A DNA stretch of 64,000 bases, from the NCBI GenBank assembly GCA_963170055.1, contig CAUJGJ010000397.1, forward strand, positions 10,182,801 to 10,246,800, given 5' to 3'. Within the stretch, counting starts at the first letter, position 1; every line of letters starts with the position of its first letter. A program made the position numbers and the translations under genes. The notes beneath the pieces were generated by a model. The model saw only the letters and a program-made list of their open reading frames with translations. It did not search any database and was not told the origin of the DNA. This DNA is from Halisarca cf. caerulea. Lineage: Eukaryota > Porifera > Demospongiae > Chondrillida > Halisarcidae. Shown piece by piece: positions 1 to 8,920 of the stretch.

Positions 1-136
1 GGACGATTGTTTTGAAAACAATTGCCATATTTGGCAATTGTTTTCAAAACAATTCCTATAACTCATTCCTGTATAAATTCATACTTCTCTATTACTATTA
101 TATAAATTCTCTATTATAAGACTTTTCTTCAAATCC

Positions 137-183
<47 letters not shown>

Positions 184-262
184 ATATATATATCGGACGA
201 GCGTTACACACCGGAAGTCCAAATGAAAACAATATAGGGGCTGCCTGTGGCAGCCCCTAAAA
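1..262 (+). repeat. Double-hairpin element, copy A (subfamily 1)
   Basis: Non-coding repeat, nearly identical to 18468-18699. It opens with a compound palindrome (about 8-53) whose two arms are each themselves near-palindromic (AATTGTTTTGAAAACAATT and its reverse complement, separated by GCCATATTTGGC). An AT-rich body and a (TA)n run follow, then ACCGGAAGT, then AACAATATA and a GC-rich terminal hairpin (GGGGCTGCC-tgt-GGCAGCCCC) at about 236-258. No protein is encoded. The left end may be cut by the window edge. Confidence 0.8.
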
Positions 263-475
263 ATACTGTCACATGTTATGTATACATACAAGCCGTATAT
301 ATACAAGTATATAATATTACGCAGATAATGAAATTATAATTAAGTGCATCAGCTTAAAATAACAATTATTACGTATATGTCATGCAGGCAATTGCATGCA
401 TGGACATATGCCCAATAACTTAAAGCACATACAAGTCACATACAACAATGAATTTATTACTATAGAAAATTAATA

Positions 476-1041
476 TTAATATATTGTGAGACGCAGAGTC
501 AATGGTACATTAATCGACACTGTTTCCATATAATCCTGCATAGATTCAAATTGCATAGGAATAGTAAGCTGAGCGCAACGATTTGCTATTCTGTGGACTG
601 GAAGAAAGCTCCATTGACATGGAGGGATCGCTAAGGTCTCGCAAATGTGACCAACATCAGTGGGCATATCATCCGCATTGGGGTGAGGCTTGTTCCATAA
701 TACATAAGCAAAATAATATTTTGCTTCCGTGACGAGAGACTTGGCATTGTCTGTAGTCTCGTTGATAGTTGAATGAGTGACTACTACCTCTAGAAAATAT
801 TGGACTTGTCCAACACTGCACACGGGTTGGCTAGACAGAGGAGTAGCAGGCCAATTAGCCATGATAATGGAAGAGTTGGCACTACAACCTGGCATCTTGG
901 AACCAATAAGGTCACTTCCTAGCATCAATTTACCAAATTTGAGATAATACACAGATTTAAGTTTCGTCGGTTCAGTAAATACGTGACTAAATACGTCCGA
1001 TAATCTTCCTATTTCTGCTTCTGTCAGTACTTTCTCCTTAA
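476..1041 (-). pseudogene. EnSpm/CACTA transposase C-terminal fragment, 3' part
   Basis: Open frame on the minus strand, running from the piggyBac insertion site down to a stop near 476. It resembles the C-terminal region of the EnSpm transposase at 26030-33938: a FGKLMLGSDLIGSK block, an ANSSIIMANW block, GQVQYFLE, then a W-x-KPHP block and a SFLPVHRIANRCA block. The frame is open right up to TTAA at 1038-1041 and continues, after removal of the piggyBac, into 4571-4690. The rest of the element (N-terminus, catalytic region, termini) is not visible nearby, so this is a remnant. The family call rests on eye alignment with the other two EnSpm-type genes in the window. Confidence 0.6.
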
Positions 1042-1056
1042 CCCTCTGACCCGCGC
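1042..1056 (+). repeat. piggyBac left terminal inverted repeat
   Basis: CCCTCTGACCCGCGC, preceded by TTAA at 1038-1041. It is the exact reverse complement of 4556-4570. Confidence 0.93.
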
Positions 1057-1546
1057 ATGCGGAAAAGAATTTTTCACCGGATGTGCTTTCTAAGGCGCTT
1101 ACAGGGTATTCGTTAGGTGTATCAATACGTAGTGGGTACCATTTTATAGAGGATTGATAGAGCTATAAACAGGTACTAAATACAACAGAACAGGCTGAAT
1201 CCCTAATCATATACGTAGAATATATCAACTCGCGCGCGCTTCGAAGGAGTTTGAGAATTTATTGCTGCCGTTTCAGAAGAAGGATTGGACCAATCGTCAT
1301 ATCATTGAATAGCTTATCATACCAGCTATCGTTTGTTGTCAAGCTTTTGGCGTTACGAAGTTCCTCTCCACAGATATTTGACGTTTTCCGAGGTGAGTAT
1401 ATTTACATTCCTCTTCCATGCGCACATGGGAGAAACGTACACTTTTGGTTCTAGAACATTAGTGCCATAACATTGGTAAGCACATGATTGTAATAAGATC
1501 AGCGTACGGTTTATTTGTTTAGTGTCTATGGTTTCATGGTGTCATG

Positions 1547-4321
1547 TCAGTGCTTCAAGTTTTGTTCTCTTCTCTTCTTTAGACTCTTCCTCCCTAAAGG
1601 TCTCCCTCGCTTGCTTGCTGCCGTTAACTCATTGGTGCTTTGTTGTCTTGCCCGTTTCCTGAACCACTGCTTCCTTGCGCTTGAACTGATTGCCTCATGC
1701 CAGAGAGAATGGCAATCTCGCCCGGGAACCTGACACAAGGAAGGTTCGAACGGACAGTTCGGGCAAAAGCCTTGACTTTTGTTGGTGTGGCAGTAAGCAC
1801 ACTGATTCTTCTTCCCATCAAGCCTAAATCTACTTCCATGCATGATAGTGAAGTCCTCTGCCTCCAGTATGGTCCTGCCAAACTTGTTCACGATTTCTTG
1901 CACAAGACCATCCAGGAATGTAGTCTGTGACACTCTCTTCAACCCCGACTCCATTCTCTTCCAATTATACAGAATACAGGAATTCGTAGCTACAATCTCC
2001 AGCAAATGGAAGAAGAACGTCTTCCAGTATCTCACCGTCTTCCTCAAGACCCGGTTATAGCTGATGTACTGGTCCGACTTGTCAACTCCTCCCATATATG
2101 AGTTGTACATCTGTACTGCGATGGGGATTGATACATCTTGTGTGTGTGACACGCCAGTGGACACCTTCACTCTCCGCTTCACCGTACTGCTGCTGTGTCC
2201 TGGGTATCCCGTTGACATCACTGTGACACACTTACTATCCTTCCACACAATGTACACAGTCCTGGAACCCCTGGGCCTAATGTAGTATCCCGTACCCCGT
2301 GGTACATGTGTCTTCTCCAAAGCCTCCTTCAACAATTTAACTTCTGAAGGAACTCCCATCCGATTTGTCTTCACAGTGCCTGTTGCGGTAATTCCATTCT
2401 CAAGGAGGTCGGAAAACAGGGAAGAGCTAGAATAAAAATTGTCGCAGTAAACTTCGTATCCCTGAAAGTGAAACGGAGCAGTCAGTTTGGCTACAACATC
2501 ATAGCCAAGTCCCTTCCCTGATGGAGCATCGTTGGTGCCACAGTAGATATCGAAGTCTACTGTATAGCCAGTGGGGTCAGCTAAAATCCAGTACTTATAC
2601 CCCCACTTAGTTGGCTTGTTCCGTATGTACTGGCGAAACTGTGTCCTTGCCTTGCTCCTCACCATACGTTCGTCAACTGAAAGCTGTTGGAGTGGTTGAT
2701 ACAGGTCGAGACACTTCTTCTTGATGGCATTGTGTAGTGGAAGAATCTTCCTCAGCTTGTGGGACGACAACTCAGTCTCTTCTTCTTCAGTTACAACATG
2801 GAGGAAAGCACCTATCGCCTCAAAACGATCACGAGAGAGCATGCGGAGGAGTTGTGGCAAGTGCTGGCTACTCTTCTTGCTCCAAGCTAAACGATAGTTG
2901 CGTACGGAGTTGATGCTAAGCAGTACAAGGCAACCAAGGTAGCGCATCATTTCATCAGGTGTGATGGGATGTCGTTTGAATCTTTTATACATATTCGGCT
3001 TCTTGGTACGGTTCTTGTCAGCATAGTCATTCGTGGATTTGACCAATCGCTCAAGGACAGAATCATCAATAAAGAGCTGGACCAGATCCAGCCCTGATAC
3101 CTGATCATCAGCACCCTCGGGAAGATGTGGACCGGGAACTCTGAGAGGTTGGAATATGTCTGCTGCTATGTAGTCGGAGTCCACCTGGGATATAGGTGCC
3201 GAACATGCTGGAACCCCCTCAATGCTCTGACTATTACTCAGTTCACTATTGCCTAGACTTCTGCCCCTACCTGCGCCACGGCCTCTACCCAGACCACCTC
3301 TGCCACGACCTCTACCCCGACCACCTCTGCCACGACCTCTACCCCGACCACCTCTGCCACTACCTCTTCCCTGACCACCTCTGCCACTACCTACACCACG
3401 ACTTGTGCTACGACCACCTCTGCCACGACTTCTGCCACGGTTGCTGCCACGTCCGCCTCTGGAACCACCTTCGCTACATGTACTGCTGTTATCAGAAGAC
3501 TTGTCATTGTGGCTAATATCATCATCATTACCATCACCAATCAAGCCTTGCTCATTGTCACCCTCATTTCCTCCATCATCACCCATCAAGCCTTGCTCAT
3601 TGTCACCCTCATGTCCTCCGTCATCACCCATCAAGCCTTGCTCATTGTCACCCTCATGTCCTCCGTCATCATCCATCAAGCCTTGCTCATTGTCACTCTC
3701 ATGTCCCCTATCATCACCCGTCAAGCATTGCTCATCGTCTCCCTCATGTCCTCCATCATCATCCATCAAGCCTTGCTCATTGTCACCCTCATTTCCAGTG
3801 CCACCATCCATCAAGCCTCGTGCAATGTCGTCCTCCAAAACATTCTCACCACCATGCACCAGACTTTCCCCTTCATCACCTCCATTACCCTCTTGTATTA
3901 CATGGTTATCCACTTCTGAATCAGCAAAATCCCCCCCTTCATTATCATCATCCCATTCATTTTCAGTCTCATCACTTCTTACTATGTTGCTTTCCCCACT
4001 ACTTGTTTCACCTTCTTCTTCAATTGACTCGTGTTCACTTCCCGCTGAATAATCGCTGCTACTTCTGTCTCCTGACCTTGTGCCAACTGCACAGTTACTG
4101 CTTGTTTGCTCTTCCTGCAGCTGAACGTTCTGCACCGTCGCCAAAACTCCGAATTTTGCTCTTTTGGCGATCGAGTTTTCATCTGATTCGATACCACCCA
4201 ACTGCAATTCATCCTCTGACCCTTCGGTAGATGTTGCGCTGCTTTTACTGTCCGTACAGAAGTAAGCGAGAACCTCTTCCGTTGAATAAAACCGTTGGCG
4301 AGTATCTTCTTTGGAAGCCAT
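1547..4321 (-). CDS. piggyBac transposase, intact
   Basis: A 924-codon open frame for a piggyBac-family DDE transposase (DDE_Tnp_1_7 type), which cuts and pastes the surrounding element at TTAA. From the N-terminus: a short head; an acidic region with about seven 15-residue repeats (GDDGGHEGDNEQGLM-like, roughly residues 160-265); an Arg/Gly-rich stretch (about 285-360); then the catalytic core. The acidic triad is visible as SVDERM (D about 550), VYCDNFY (D about 627) and GGVDKSDQY (D about 747, with a further D three residues on). The C-terminus has a cysteine-rich CxxC-x6-CxxC finger (about 865-905) and a basic tail. It is longer than the classical 594-residue protein because of the N-terminal repeats. 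The start at 4321 is the first ATG inside the right terminus. No stops or frameshifts. Confidence 0.95.
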   Translation of the reverse strand: MASKEDTRQRFYSTEEVLAYFCTDSKSSATSTEGSEDELQLGGIESDENSIAKRAKFGVLATVQNVQLQEEQTSSNCAVGTRSGDRSSSDYSAGSEHESIEEEGETSSGESNIVRSDETENEWDDDNEGGDFADSEVDNHVIQEGNGGDEGESLVHGGENVLEDDIARGLMDGGTGNEGDNEQGLMDDDGGHEGDDEQCLTGDDRGHESDNEQGLMDDDGGHEGDNEQGLMGDDGGHEGDNEQGLMGDDGGNEGDNEQGLIGDGNDDDISHNDKSSDNSSTCSEGGSRGGRGSNRGRSRGRGGRSTSRGVGSGRGGQGRGSGRGGRGRGRGRGGRGRGRGRGGLGRGRGAGRGRSLGNSELSNSQSIEGVPACSAPISQVDSDYIAADIFQPLRVPGPHLPEGADDQVSGLDLVQLFIDDSVLERLVKSTNDYADKNRTKKPNMYKRFKRHPITPDEMMRYLGCLVLLSINSVRNYRLAWSKKSSQHLPQLLRMLSRDRFEAIGAFLHVVTEEEETELSSHKLRKILPLHNAIKKKCLDLYQPLQQLSVDERMVRSKARTQFRQYIRNKPTKWGYKYWILADPTGYTVDFDIYCGTNDAPSGKGLGYDVVAKLTAPFHFQGYEVYCDNFYSSSSLFSDLLENGITATGTVKTNRMGVPSEVKLLKEALEKTHVPRGTGYYIRPRGSRTVYIVWKDSKCVTVMSTGYPGHSSSTVKRRVKVSTGVSHTQDVSIPIAVQMYNSYMGGVDKSDQYISYNRVLRKTVRYWKTFFFHLLEIVATNSCILYNWKRMESGLKRVSQTTFLDGLVQEIVNKFGRTILEAEDFTIMHGSRFRLDGKKNQCAYCHTNKSQGFCPNCPFEPSLCQVPGRDCHSLWHEAISSSARKQWFRKRARQQSTNELTAASKRGRPLGRKSLKKRREQNLKH
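3535..3835 (-). repeat. 45-bp tandem repeat inside piggyBac transposase
   Basis: About seven in-frame 45-bp units encode the acidic GGHEGDNEQGLM-type repeat. Units differ by a few substitutions, some silent, so the array expanded before the latest changes. The low-complexity opposite strand gives spurious Ser/Leu-rich open frames. Confidence 0.85.
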
Positions 4322-4555
4322 ATCCGTAATTTTACGAAATTATGCGGAAATAATGGTTCTTCACTCGGTGAATCGGGAGCGTTTTTCAAAAGCGGTTTCC
4401 TCAGCCGTTTTGCTACTATTTTGTTAAAGCTTTGCATCGAAGATAAGTGTTACTAATGTATTATCAGCTTGTGTAAATGATTTATCGTTAGCTATGCCGC
4501 TATCGTAGGAATAAAATCTGGAAGTTGTGGAACTGTAGTTCCCTATTTGTATAGG

Positions 4556-4570
4556 GCGCGGGTCAGAGGG
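4556..4570 (-). repeat. piggyBac right terminal inverted repeat
   Basis: Reverse complement of the left terminus, followed by TTAA at 4571-4574. Confidence 0.93.
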
Positions 4571-4690
4571 TTAAACAAAGAAACAAAGCTTTCAGCAGTC
4601 ATCTCACCTGTTCCCAAAGCTTTCTTTGACCTTTTCGTGGCTTTTGTAGACTTCCACGGTAACGTAACATAAGATTCTTCGGTTTAGCTC
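4571..4690 (-). pseudogene. EnSpm/CACTA transposase fragment, 5' part
   Basis: Minus-strand frame that reads through TTAA into 1038-476 once the piggyBac is ignored. It is basic (WKSTKATKRSKKALG) and then acidic/hydrophobic (TAESFVSLFKEKVLTEAE across the junction). The joined frame has no stop for more than 200 codons, which supports insertion of the piggyBac into coding sequence. Upstream (4690-4870) the frame closes and I see nothing recognisable. Confidence 0.5.
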
Positions 4691-4869
4691 TCCATCTGTG
4701 GACATTTTCGTCCTAAATACTAAGTCCAAGTTCTCTTTCGTATTAGAGGAGGCGTCAGAAGAGCTTTTGTCAGTTTTCGAGTCCTTCCAAAACTTTTTTG
4801 AATGAAGAGAACATCTTTAGACTTGTTCGCATACCTATACAACTTGAAGGCCCATGGAAATTTTTGGAG

Positions 4870-5012
4870 CTACTTGAAACTTTGTAAATAACTCTCAAAC
4901 AAACTCCTTATGGCTAGAAGATTCTTCGCTGACAAAAACAAGAGCAAAGACACAAAGTTCACTAAAATACTACAGCGATACCGACTACCGCCTAAAAGTC
5001 TGCCATGTTGTT

Positions 5013-5049
<37 letters not shown>

Positions 5050-5112
5050 ACGTTCCGGACACTTCCGGTGAAAGCAAAACAATATAGGGGCCACCTTCGG
5101 TGGTCCAATAAA
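4870..5112 (+). repeat. Double-hairpin element, copy B (diverged)
   Basis: Diverged copy of the 6856-7172 element. It shares the body, the phrase tgccATGTTGTTGACA before a (TA)n run (5018-5046), the sequence CACTTCCGGTGAAAG, AACAATATA, and a terminal hairpin GGGGCCACC-ttc-GGTGGTCC. The stem sequence differs from the other copies, but pairing is kept. The 5' hairpin is missing or unrecognisable. Confidence 0.75.
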
Positions 5113-5422
5113 AAGTTAGTAGATACGGTTAAGCAGGCCAAGTGCAGCTGCTGTTTTGCACGATTACTGTTTCCTACATGGGGAAAAGAAGAAACAATAT
5201 GCATGTGTGACTGGAGCAGGAGGTGGAGGGCAAGGACATCTTATTGGATCCAGGATCCTCCTCTCTTGCCTCCTGTATCTGTAGTCCTTTGAAGCTGATG
5301 CTTTACAATAAATGAACCTGTCATACAAAAAATACAAAATAGCAATTGTACTCACCACAAGATAAATTTCTTCCTTATTTCGTATTCTAGTGAGAGAGAA
5401 AGAGTGTACATAAGGAATGCCC

Positions 5423-5423
<1 letters not shown>

Positions 5424-5498
<75 letters not shown>

Positions 5499-5524
5499 AC
5501 ACACACACACACATACACACGCAT

Positions 5525-5592
<68 letters not shown>
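5424..5592. repeat. (AC)n microsatellite
   Basis: About 170 bp of AC dinucleotide, interrupted by short variants near 5492 and 5513-5526. The Thr/His and Cys/Val open frames over it are artefacts of the repeat. Confidence 0.97.
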
Positions 5593-5875
5593 GCACATGC
5601 ATTGCACAACATATGGATATACAAATAAATTCACCAGCATGCATATATCAGAAGCACCTGTTCACACACGTATATAATTATACACATAAACAGTAAACAC
5701 GCATAATGACATTGCATTAATTCACAAGTACAGTACTGCTATCAAACTCACTATCCTTTCCATTTGGGATTTCATTTATTTTTCCTGTGAACATAAAGAA
5801 ACACAATGTAGCACAATAATCCCATAAAACCATGCATTACTAACCGGAATCTTTCAATTCCATGAGGATGATTTC

Positions 5876-5937
5876 CAAGTGATTGGAGTTTACAAGGCCA
5901 TAAGCGGCCCACAAGTTTTTTAAATTCGAATCACTTG
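5876..5937 (-). repeat. Solo 5' hairpin of the double-hairpin family
   Basis: A 62-bp inverted repeat: CAAGTGATTGGAGTTT paired with AAATTCGAATCACTTG, enclosing smaller complementary blocks (GGCC...GGCC). It matches the 5' hairpin of the elements at 6856 and 55694, but no body or GC hairpin is attached. So this hairpin occurs on its own. Confidence 0.75.
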
Positions 5938-6184
5938 TTTTACTTTGTTCGCATAGATATTTGTGCAAGTTTGTGTGATGGTTCTTCCCTGGATTTTGAA
6001 GGCATAGTCTCCCCAACCCCCCTGGTAGTAGATAAAGGATGGTGGATTTGCAGTGTGAAGCTTTTGCAATCCACAGTATGGTTCTGCTATAAGTGGTTTT
6101 GTATGTGTGTTTGCAATTTAAAAATGTATACACAATCAAACTGAAACATGTCCATACATGCTCACTGAAACATGTACATGCACA

Positions 6185-6353
6185 CACACACACACACTGA
6201 GAAATTACAGAAAATTTATAAAAATGGAAGGTACAGCACTCACAGTGTAAAGAATAGTGGCTATGTTAAGACATAAGCACAAACACTAAGACATGTACAC
6301 GCATACACACACACAGAGAGACATGTAGACGTGACACACACACACACACACAC

Positions 6354-6406
<53 letters not shown>

Positions 6407-6582
6407 ATGCGTACACACACACTGAAATAATTACAGAAATTTGTAAAAATGGAGGGCATAGCACTCACAGAGCATAAAGAATAGTGACTATGCTAAGGCA
6501 TATACACAAACACTATGACATGTATATGCGTAGACACAAAGAGACATGTACACATGACATACACACACACTCAAACATACAC

Positions 6583-6617
<35 letters not shown>

Positions 6618-6620
6618 CAG
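6185..6620. repeat. Interrupted (CA)n microsatellite cluster
   Basis: Several CA runs (6183-6198, about 6329-6402, 6548-6620) lie among three diverged copies of a roughly 240-bp unit containing acatgtacacgcatacacac and gaaattacagaaa. The recurrence of cacacactgaaat...acagaaa...gtaaaaatggagg at about 6190 and 6415 suggests a local duplication. No gene is present from 5940 to 6855. Confidence 0.8.
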
Positions 6621-6855
6621 GGAGATGTACTTACATGTACATGACTTTACTTGGTGTTACAGTAACATAATAATGTTCAAAAAAGTACAAGTAAGACAAG
6701 AATGATACAATATAAACAGTCTAACCGTGTTGATCAATGATGCCATCGAAATACAAAATAGATGTCGGCTATCTTAAAAATGATAAGTAATCACTCAAGG
6801 CCATCATACACAGTGCAACATTGCAAGCAATAATTCCATGCAACCTGTGAACAAA

Positions 6856-7064
6856 CAAGCGGTTCGAGTTTAAAAAACTCGTGGGCCACCTACCGCCCTG
6901 GAAACTCGAATCGCTTGGAAATCGGCGTTATTCACTAAAATAATATTTCGAAGAACTCTTCTGGTCTAAAAGACCCTTCACTGATAAAATCAGGAGCAAA
7001 CAAATGAATTTCACCGAAATATAGCCGAAAGATTTTGTACCGACTTCGCGTCCGCCATGTTGTT

Positions 7065-7099
<35 letters not shown>

Positions 7100-7172
7100 A
7101 CATCGTTCTGGACGTTCTGGACACTTCAGGTGAAAGTAAAAACAATATAGGGCCGCCTTCCAGCGGCCCAAA
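6856..7172 (+). repeat. Double-hairpin element, copy C (subfamily 2, full length)
   Basis: A 317-bp repeat, near-identical in inverse orientation to 55694-56005. It starts with a compound hairpin (6856-6917: outer arms CAAGCGGTTCGAGTTT / AAACTCGAATCGCTTG; inner GAGTTTAAAAAACTC and GGGCCACCTACCGCCC). The body then contains, on the minus strand, ACAACATGGCGGAC. Next come (TA)n and the ETS-like box, degenerate here (CACTTCAGGTGAA). It ends with the GC hairpin GGGCCGCC-ttcc-AGCGGCCC. It lies directly upstream of the Harbinger start at 7208. Confidence 0.85.
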
Positions 7173-7789
7173 AACAAGCAGTATGTTGCATGCAATCATC
7201 ATTAAAAATGGCTGGAGAGTGCTTTTTTCTATGTGCAGTTATTATAGCCATAATTATGAACAGAAGGAAACGAAGACATAGGAATAGAACAGTGTGGACC
7301 AGAGACTGGCTCAAGAATCGTAAAAGACATGGATCTGTCATACCATCATCTGCTGCAGGAATTGAGAGTTTCTGATTTAGCTTCTTACAGCAACTTCTTA
7401 AGAATGGATGTTTCGACTTTTGAAGAACTGGTGAGGGTTACAGCTCCTGCAATCACATATCAGGATACTAACAAACAAGATGCCATATCTCCAGGGGAGA
7501 GACTGGCTGTGACATTAAGATATTTGGCTACAGGTAAATATTGTGTACTGGGTGTATGAGTGATCATTAATGCCATGACAACTGTGTACATTATATTTGA
7601 TACCCAGGGGAAACATATACAAGCTTACAGTACATCTACAGAATACCTGCTCAATTGGAAAGATTATACCGGAAACATGTTTAGCAATCACAGAAGCACT
7701 CAAGGAATTTTTGCAGGTACAGTCACTGTGATTCAACGCCAAAACACCACCATAACTATAGCTAATTAATGGGAGAAATCATAATGCTA

Positions 7790-8141
7790 AAGGGTGTATA
7801 AAAACATTTAAAAATGGTACAAGGATGTAGGATTGACACGGGATCGTGTAAAAAGCCATTATCAAAAAAGGGATGCGGGATGTAGGAATTTGCACAGTGT
7901 GCACTCAGTCCAACTAAACTCCGTCTAGCCCTATACCTGTCTAGCCTCATGTATGTGTAGCCCTATGCTCGTCTAGCCCTATGCCTGTCTTGCTCTTTAC
8001 CCAACTAGCCCTGTACCGGTTTTGCAACTTACCCTTGTTCCAAGTGTTTTTGGAGAATCCTTTTTTGATAATGGCTTTTTGCACGATCCTGTGTCAATCC
8101 TACATCCTTGTACCATTTTTAAATGGTTTTTATACACCCTT
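7790..8141. mobile_element. Foldback MITE in Harbinger intron
   Basis: A 352-bp element with about 85-bp terminal inverted repeats starting AAGGGTGTATAAAAAC; the arms differ at only a few positions. The centre holds about five imperfect tandem units of a TCTAGCCCTATGCCTG-like motif. No coding capacity. The flanks show no clear target duplication. A fragment of the arm (GTGTCAATCCTACAT) recurs near 8812. Confidence 0.88.
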
Positions 8142-8220
8142 GTTCGTGTGGTTTTTCCTTTTATAGCGAAAAGGTTGCTTGAATAGGTTTCCACTGCAGT
8201 TGAGAAGGAACACGATCAAA

Positions 8221-8920
8221 TCTTGTAAGATAAAGAAACTAGAAATTTATGCAGTTACCTGACTAATATCAATGTACCCATCTAGAAACAAATGATCGAA
8301 CAAAAAGAGCGCTGAAGTTGATAATCATCGAAGTGCAGACCTTGTGTACGTACATGTATGTCTAGTCTCGCACAGCCATTTCGCTGATCCGAAAATGGCT
8401 GATCTGGCGAATGTATGGGATTTGCCTATTAATTTTTTTCTTGCTTTAGAATTGTAGGTGTTGCTTCAAAACCTACAAAAGGCACTTCGCGCTAACGATC
8501 GGAGCTCACTGGCAAAAGATGAGACCTCTGGACCTTTCGTGGCGACCTGTAGCCCAGTTCGAAAAAACGACGAGAATAATAATAAGAATAAGAATCTTAA
8601 AATGGTACTGGTGTTGCGTAACTATACATTTTCATCTAAAATTTCAAAGTTCTTTGAAGAAATTGGCCTACGAAGGGTTTTAACTACTTCATCTTATAGC
8701 TAGTGTGTCAAAAGGCACCAATATCACTTTTAAATGCTACTAACTGTACTGCATTGTTAGTTTTCAGACGAAAACAAAATTTTCACTAATGTATGGTGGC
8801 CATGTTTATCCGTGTCAATCCTACATATGGAGTACTACCGTACTCCATAATAATGATCACAAAATTTATCAGTTCCTTTGATCTGTGCTTGCAGTAGCAA
8901 TTGCCTTGTAACCTCATGTA
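8221..8920. other. No gene seen
   Basis: AT-rich remainder of the Harbinger intron. Apart from the arm fragment near 8812 I see no coding sequence, repeat or conserved motif. Confidence 0.6.

Larger units (their letters stand above)
1042..4570 (-). mobile_element. Complete piggyBac transposon
   Basis: A 3,529-bp element bounded by perfect 15-bp terminal inverted repeats (CCCTCTGACCCGCGC at 1042-1056, reverse complement at 4556-4570). TTAA lies directly outside both ends (1038-1041, 4571-4574), the piggyBac target duplication. It carries one uninterrupted transposase gene on the minus strand. All parts needed for mobility appear present, so it may be recent or active. It interrupts an EnSpm-type coding frame on the same strand. 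Confidence 0.93.

Noticed and set aside
3196..4052. Ser/Pro/Leu-rich plus-strand open frames opposite the piggyBac transposase
   Set aside because: They arise from the 45-bp acidic and RGG repeats of the minus-strand gene and have no independent support.
5423..5628. Long Thr/His and Cys/Val open frames
   Set aside because: They are the six-frame reading of (AC)n microsatellites here and at 16440-16910; no splice context or domain.
6856..6880. tRNA-derived SINE because of GGTTCGAGT (B-box-like)
   Set aside because: No A box at the right distance, no cloverleaf, and other copies read GATTCGAGT within a hairpin arm.
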